A program made the position numbers and the translations under genes. Shown here one piece after another: positions 59,751 through 64,000 of a stretch of 64,000 nt of DNA (positions are counted from its first letter, which is position 1; every line of letters starts with the position of its first letter). The stretch lies in NCBI GenBank assembly GCA_023634235.1, contig JAMKCF010000029.1, positions 1,302,001 through 1,366,000 of the forward strand, read 5' to 3'. Source of the stretch: Pisaster brevispinus (Eukaryota; Echinodermata; Asteroidea; Forcipulatida; Asteriidae). Below the pieces are notes generated by a model that was not told where the DNA came from, did not search any database, and was given only the letters and a program-made list of their open reading frames with translations.

Positions 59751-60020
59751 CTTCAACAGTCACACTGATGTTACAAGTTGCAGAATTCCCAGAGGCATCG
59801 GATGCCTTGTATTCCACAATATGAGGAAACATGGTAAGATTGAACGTCACGTTGGCACCAACATCGTATTCAACCGAATCAAAAATAATTATAATTATAG
59901 GAGGTCCATCATTATCTGAGGCCTGTGTGACGTTCTCCAGTACAATCAAGCTAGTAGCTAGCATCGGATCAGTGTCAACAACTTGATTTGCTGGGCAGAC
60001 GAGTTTTGGATCCTCATCAT
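59751..60020 (-). CDS. HYR domain exon 3
   Basis: A 90-codon HYR domain. It starts DDEDPKLVCPAN and ends ATCNISVTVE, with KASDASGNSATC as the conserved C-terminal strand. The middle is unusual: the common TDNS motif is replaced by ASDNDGPP followed by an Ile-rich strand. Acceptor AATCGCAG, donor GTAAGA, phase 1-1. Confidence 0.92.
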
Positions 60021-60103
60021 CTGCGATTTAAAAAGAAAATATCAACTGCATATCAGGTTCAAGTGGAATACAGAGTGGAGAAAAAAAGAGCTGTAGACTA
60101 AAA

Positions 60104-60906
60104 GGCTGTATCTGAATTGGGCGGCTAAAGCTACAGCTACTTTTTGCGTCATCATGCATTAATACCCTGCGGGACACCATCAAAGCAAATGTTTACACTC
60201 CGACACCGTCCCTTGCTTCTTGAGTAACAGTTTGATATTAGCGTGTAATACATTTTTGAGGAGAACCCAATCACTTTTAAATCGCCAAAAGCATTAGATA
60301 TAGACCCTATTGACTAAATAAAATTAATTCAAGCAAAATTTATTTTGAGATGAGCTCACACGTGTCTCTTTGTAGAGTTTATACCACTTCTACTCAATCA
60401 ACAATTTCTTGGAATAACATCCTTTTTTTACACAACTCAGCAAGAACATCACAATCTCTTACATCTTCCCATAGGGTCTAACATCTAGCTAATCCTTGCA
60501 ACATCATTCTACTCAATTATCCAAATAAACAACCAGGGCAAAGCCAAGAGTCTGGAGAAGAAGCAAGCTGAAAACCATATGGTTCGTTTCACCCAGCGGT
60601 GGCTATATTAGTACCAACGCTGAGTAAGTGCTGAACATTTCCTTTGGGAATTCCTGGACAGCTGGTCATTGATGGATTTGTTAAGTGACAAAAAAAACTG
60701 ATGGTAATAAGACAATTGGCATGCTATTTGGCTAGGTGTTGTTGTGGAACTTGGAATTGTTTACATAAAAAAAAATAATAATTGGTGGAGTACCAACTTT
60801 TAATTAAAAACTGTTGCTCAATAAGTGAGCAATAGTGTCATTGAAGGTTAGCACGTCCTTAGCAACAGTTGCAACCGTAGCTTTAGCCACCAATTCAGAT
60901 ACAGCC
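60104..60906. mobile_element. Non-autonomous DNA transposon, about 0.8 kb
   Basis: GGCTGTATCTGAATTGG at the left and CCAATTCAGATACAGCC at the right are inverted ends of 17 bp, extending to about 35 bp with mismatches. No coding frame inside. A short relative lies at 4445-4559. The target duplication is not resolved. Confidence 0.85.
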
Positions 60907-61254
60907 AAACTAGATATACATTCATCTATTATGACTCAGCCAATATAGCAACTGTTTATCATAGGAACACATGTAGGAAGTGTGTAAGACACCTGCACCT
61001 TGTTCTTGAAGGCATTTCCACCGTTTTATAACATCCTGGAGTTATGGGTTTCAAGGAGCTTCTGGGAACAGTATTCTTAGTAGCAGAGAAAGTGAGCATA
61101 ATTTTTTATAGCTGTAGGCATCAAAAGCTACTTTTTTTCCACCAGGCAGACATAACAAAATTCTGAAGTCAGATCAGACAAAAGCATGAAATTTCTCACC
61201 CCTGGTAATCATTGAACTGTCAGATTTAAACAAGTTAGTTTTTGTCTTTCATAC

Positions 61255-61506
61255 CTATGACTGTAACATTGAATCGACAGACTCCCTCATTCCCAAACTG
61301 ATCATAAGCATTGCAGTGAACACCATACGCGCCGATGGGTAGAGTCTGCCCTGAAGCTTCTATTCCACTCGTACAATTTACGGTCACGTTACCGCCAGAA
61401 TTGTCCGTGGCATTGGGTTCGAAGAATGTTATGAATGTTGAAGCTATTCCATCGTCAGTGCCCTTGATTAAATTTCTGCAGTCTGAAAACTGTGGCGGGT
61501 ATTCAT
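61255..61506 (-). CDS. HYR domain exon 2
   Basis: An 84-codon HYR domain that begins DEYPPQFSDC and ends VCRFNVTVI. The inner strand pair reads NATDNSGGNVTVNCTSG, with NAYDQFGNEGVC before the end. Four cysteines are present rather than the usual two, suggesting an extra disulfide. Acceptor TTCTGTAG, donor GTATGA, phase 1-1. Confidence 0.93.
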
Positions 61507-62112
61507 CTACAGAACAAAAACAAGTTTCATTGTTTTCTGTTTTCAAACAACTCCGCTATACAGATACAATATAACACAGCGCTTTGTTAAAACCAGAGAC
61601 CTAATTTGGAACAAACTCGTAGAAAAAAGGTGATGCAATCTTTGTCAATTTTCAAACAGGTAGCATCCATAATGTGATACGAGTTGGACAGAATCAATTT
61701 GTATGAATGACTATTTTCCAGGAGCAAGGCCTCCTCTCTGCAACCAATTATCTATGGAATTATCTTTTCAAGTTTGTTAGCTTCTGTGGCCCAAAATGAT
61801 GCCCAAATTGTTCTCCTCTGGCGTGGCATGATTATTGGCATCACACAAATTGACAAAATCTAAATTTTACTTAATTTTAGAAAGCCTACACTGGCCACAG
61901 ACTCCGTTCCCCTTTCGTACGTTTTGTACACGAGTGAAAATTTTTATAATTGTGAATGGCCAAGACGCCATAAAATAGTGGGGTACCATCACAATAATGC
62001 AAAATACATGTACATTGTTAATTTGGCAGGTAAACTGTTTCTTCTGTAGAAAGATACTTCTATGCAAAACACTAATCGGTTCTTATATAGAGATGGTCAT
62101 AATTTTACTCAC
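61507..62112. other. Intron, no feature seen
   Basis: Between HYR exons 1 and 2. No repeat or coding signal recognised. Confidence 0.4.
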
Positions 62113-62358
62113 CTACAATGGTTACAGTAAAGGAGCAGTTGTCACTATTACCACTTGCATCAGTTGCATTGTAGTGTACCGTATGTACACCAATAGGAAA
62201 CAATGAGCAAGGTAGATTATCTGATACCGGCGTGATGGGAACCAATGAATTGTCGGTGACGATAATGGGAAGCTGCCAGCACGCTTTACCATCCAGTAGA
62301 TTGTCCAGTGTGGTATTTCTTACATGTTCTGGACACGTTATTGTAGGTCTCTCATTGT
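62113..62358 (-). CDS. HYR domain exon 1 (furthest upstream in window)
   Basis: A complete HYR domain of about 82 codons. It starts with DNERPTITCP and ends with NCSFTVTIV, the usual two-cysteine HYR frame, with the VTDNS and NATDASGN motifs between. The acceptor follows TTTTGTCCTAG and the donor is GTGAGT. Phase is 1-1. Asn-X-Ser/Thr sites suggest glycosylation. HYR is an immunoglobulin-like adhesion fold. Confidence 0.93.
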
Positions 62359-62723
62359 CTAGGACAAAACAAATAAACATTTATGACAATTGGTTTTGAA
62401 AAAAAGGAAGATCCTGGAAATCATTTTTTTTTGTAGATGTGGAAGATGGATCTTGGAACTAACTCAATGGGAAAGGGGAGGCAGTCATCCCTCACCACCA
62501 CACCCAAAACAGGAGTTCTGGCAAAATGTCAGAAATTTAGGCTGTAGGGCAGAACTAATGTAACATCAGAACAAAATAGGCTTTATAGATACATTCCATA
62601 ATTTCGACTGCCACCAACTTTACAAGGTTTTCAGCAAACTTTTCAAAGCAGTTCATATTGAACATGTTTCTTTTGCTAAAAGAAACTGATCCTGTACTTT
62701 GTCTTGAAATTGAATGAACTCAC

Positions 62724-62762
62724 CTTTAACAGTTGTGAGGAGCCCTACCGTACTTGTGCATT
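62724..62762 (-). pseudogene. Candidate 39-nt exon or remnant of an HYR exon end
   Basis: A 39-nt open segment has an AG acceptor and a good GTGAGT donor, and is phase 1-1 like its neighbours. It reads CTSTVGLLTTVK, which resembles the final cysteine strand of an HYR domain, but the rest of the domain is missing upstream. The polypyrimidine tract is poor. It may be a micro-exon or the leftover of a disrupted HYR exon. Confidence 0.3.
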
Positions 62763-64000
62763 CTGAACTAAGTGTTGTTTTTCAATGTTATTAATGTTTT
62801 TTACCTTCTTGATTGAATAACTGACTGTTTTTGCTGTAGCATAATGTATTGTCTCTTTATAAATTATACTCAGTGCATCATATTGATGCACAGTCACTAG
62901 TCACATATTGATGAGTGGTGGCGCTCTTTGTTTTTAACCACTCTTGTGTGACCTCCTGGCCTATTGACTTACTTGTGCCAAAGGTCACCACTCCTGCACA
63001 ATCTTTAACAGGTAAGATTCACCCAATTTTTAGTAGGATTTCTACCCCTAAATAATATCATTAATCAACCAGAGTAGTGGGGACCCATCCTTTACTTTAA
63101 TAATTCTTGAAAGGTCATAGATCATTGCCATTATATTTTGTATTTTTATGCTCTTAAGAAAAAGGGTGATTTTTAAGTAACAAAAGTTAGGAAAAGTGAA
63201 AGTTATTCTTGTATTGTTAATGAATAGGCATTGTGTAATAAACACATGGTTGTGGTCATATATGAGCCAAGTGGGACTATCCATAGTAATTTAGGGAGAA
63301 GTTAAGTCAAAGTTTGCTAATGAAAGATATTGGAGATTATTAGTAATTAAGGTGACTTTGTCATACCTTTAGTTATTACTGGCAACATTTGGGTATTGGG
63401 GTATGAGTATTGAGTGTGAATAATAGTTGTGTGTTTCCAGGACGTGGGTAAGTTAAGTTAGCGCTAACGATGTATGCTAGTGAGCTCATGCCCTTTTGTC
63501 ATCTTTTGTTGGGTTTCTATCGGTGTGACCACATTGTTATAATAGTATTGACAGATTAGTAAATTTTAAGTTATGATTTGCTATTTTATGATTTAAAGTG
63601 CTTAGAATTAAATGAGGTAGTTTAAGTAAGAAAAAGACAAAACAGAATCAAGATATAACTATTGGCTTTTGTTCACACCTTTGAATGTAGAGGCCTACAT
63701 GTCTAATCTGTTAACTTGATTATTGGCAGTGACTTTAACTATACTTGAGTATTGATCTATATGTGATAGGGCCATGCACATCCGACTTTAACTGTTTCTT
63801 TTTTCAAATGGAGTTTAGGAATTGCCCCTGATCAAGGTAGTTTATTAGTATTTACCTCATTTTGCATGGTAACTACATATGTACTGTATACTAAATCATC
63901 TTTCTTTGTGTTATTTTATACCACTCCTGCACAATCTTCAACAGGCTTGTGCAGGATATAGGTCCCTCGTGCTGTATCCACAATAAAACAGTTTAAGCTA
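62763..64000. other. Right flank, intron of the large gene
   Basis: No HYR exon found. A 26-bp direct repeat (62987-63012 and 63920-63945, 'ccactcctgcacaatctt') is present. A 9-bp hairpin (CCTGCACAA, TTGTGCAGG) lies at 63926-63957. Confidence 0.45.

Overview
This is eukaryotic, AT-rich, intron-dominated DNA from a deuterostome invertebrate, most likely an echinoderm and perhaps a sea star. Three things point there: HYR (hyalin repeat) exons, tRNA-derived SINEs, and palindromic MITEs of kinds I associate with echinoderm genomes. The species call is an inference.

One host gene on the minus strand fills the window and runs off its right edge, probably off both edges. Reading right to left with splice sites and phases, I assembled 17 exons. 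They encode seven HYR domains (62358 down to 51930), a SEA domain split over two exons (51149-51055, 50129-49904), an EGF domain (45970-45851), a calcium-binding EGF (13890-13753), a second split SEA (11863-11736, 5816-5591), a split EGF (4334-4259, 2982-2939), a poly-glycine stalk with transmembrane helix and tail (2448-2189), and a further tail exon (1251-1183). All junctions agree in phase, and almost every domain is a 1-1 symmetric module. The product should be a single-pass type I cell-surface adhesion or receptor-like protein. The signal peptide and the C-terminus lie outside the window.

The introns hold many mobile elements. The 32-kb intron between the EGF and cbEGF exons carries a roughly 30-kb higher-order satellite array (15.1-45.6 kb). 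Its units are about 1.6-2.8 kb, each made of 130-bp monomers plus a core of about 0.8 kb with a TATA-like box and a CRE palindrome. The units are separated by AAT microsatellites carrying 16 copies of a 48-bp hairpin unit with Helitron-like ends. Other introns contain a gag-only LTR retrotransposon with target-site duplication (46.8-49.65 kb), a 3.2-kb DNA transposon with 0.5-kb inverted repeats and a broken coding region (54.0-57.2 kb), a nested three-exon gene or pseudogene of a mobile-element-like family (8.6-11.0 kb), two CR1/L2-like LINE tails, SINEs, MITEs, minisatellites and a 250-bp ATT microsatellite.

All coordinates come from reading the sequence by eye. No alignment or database search was run.
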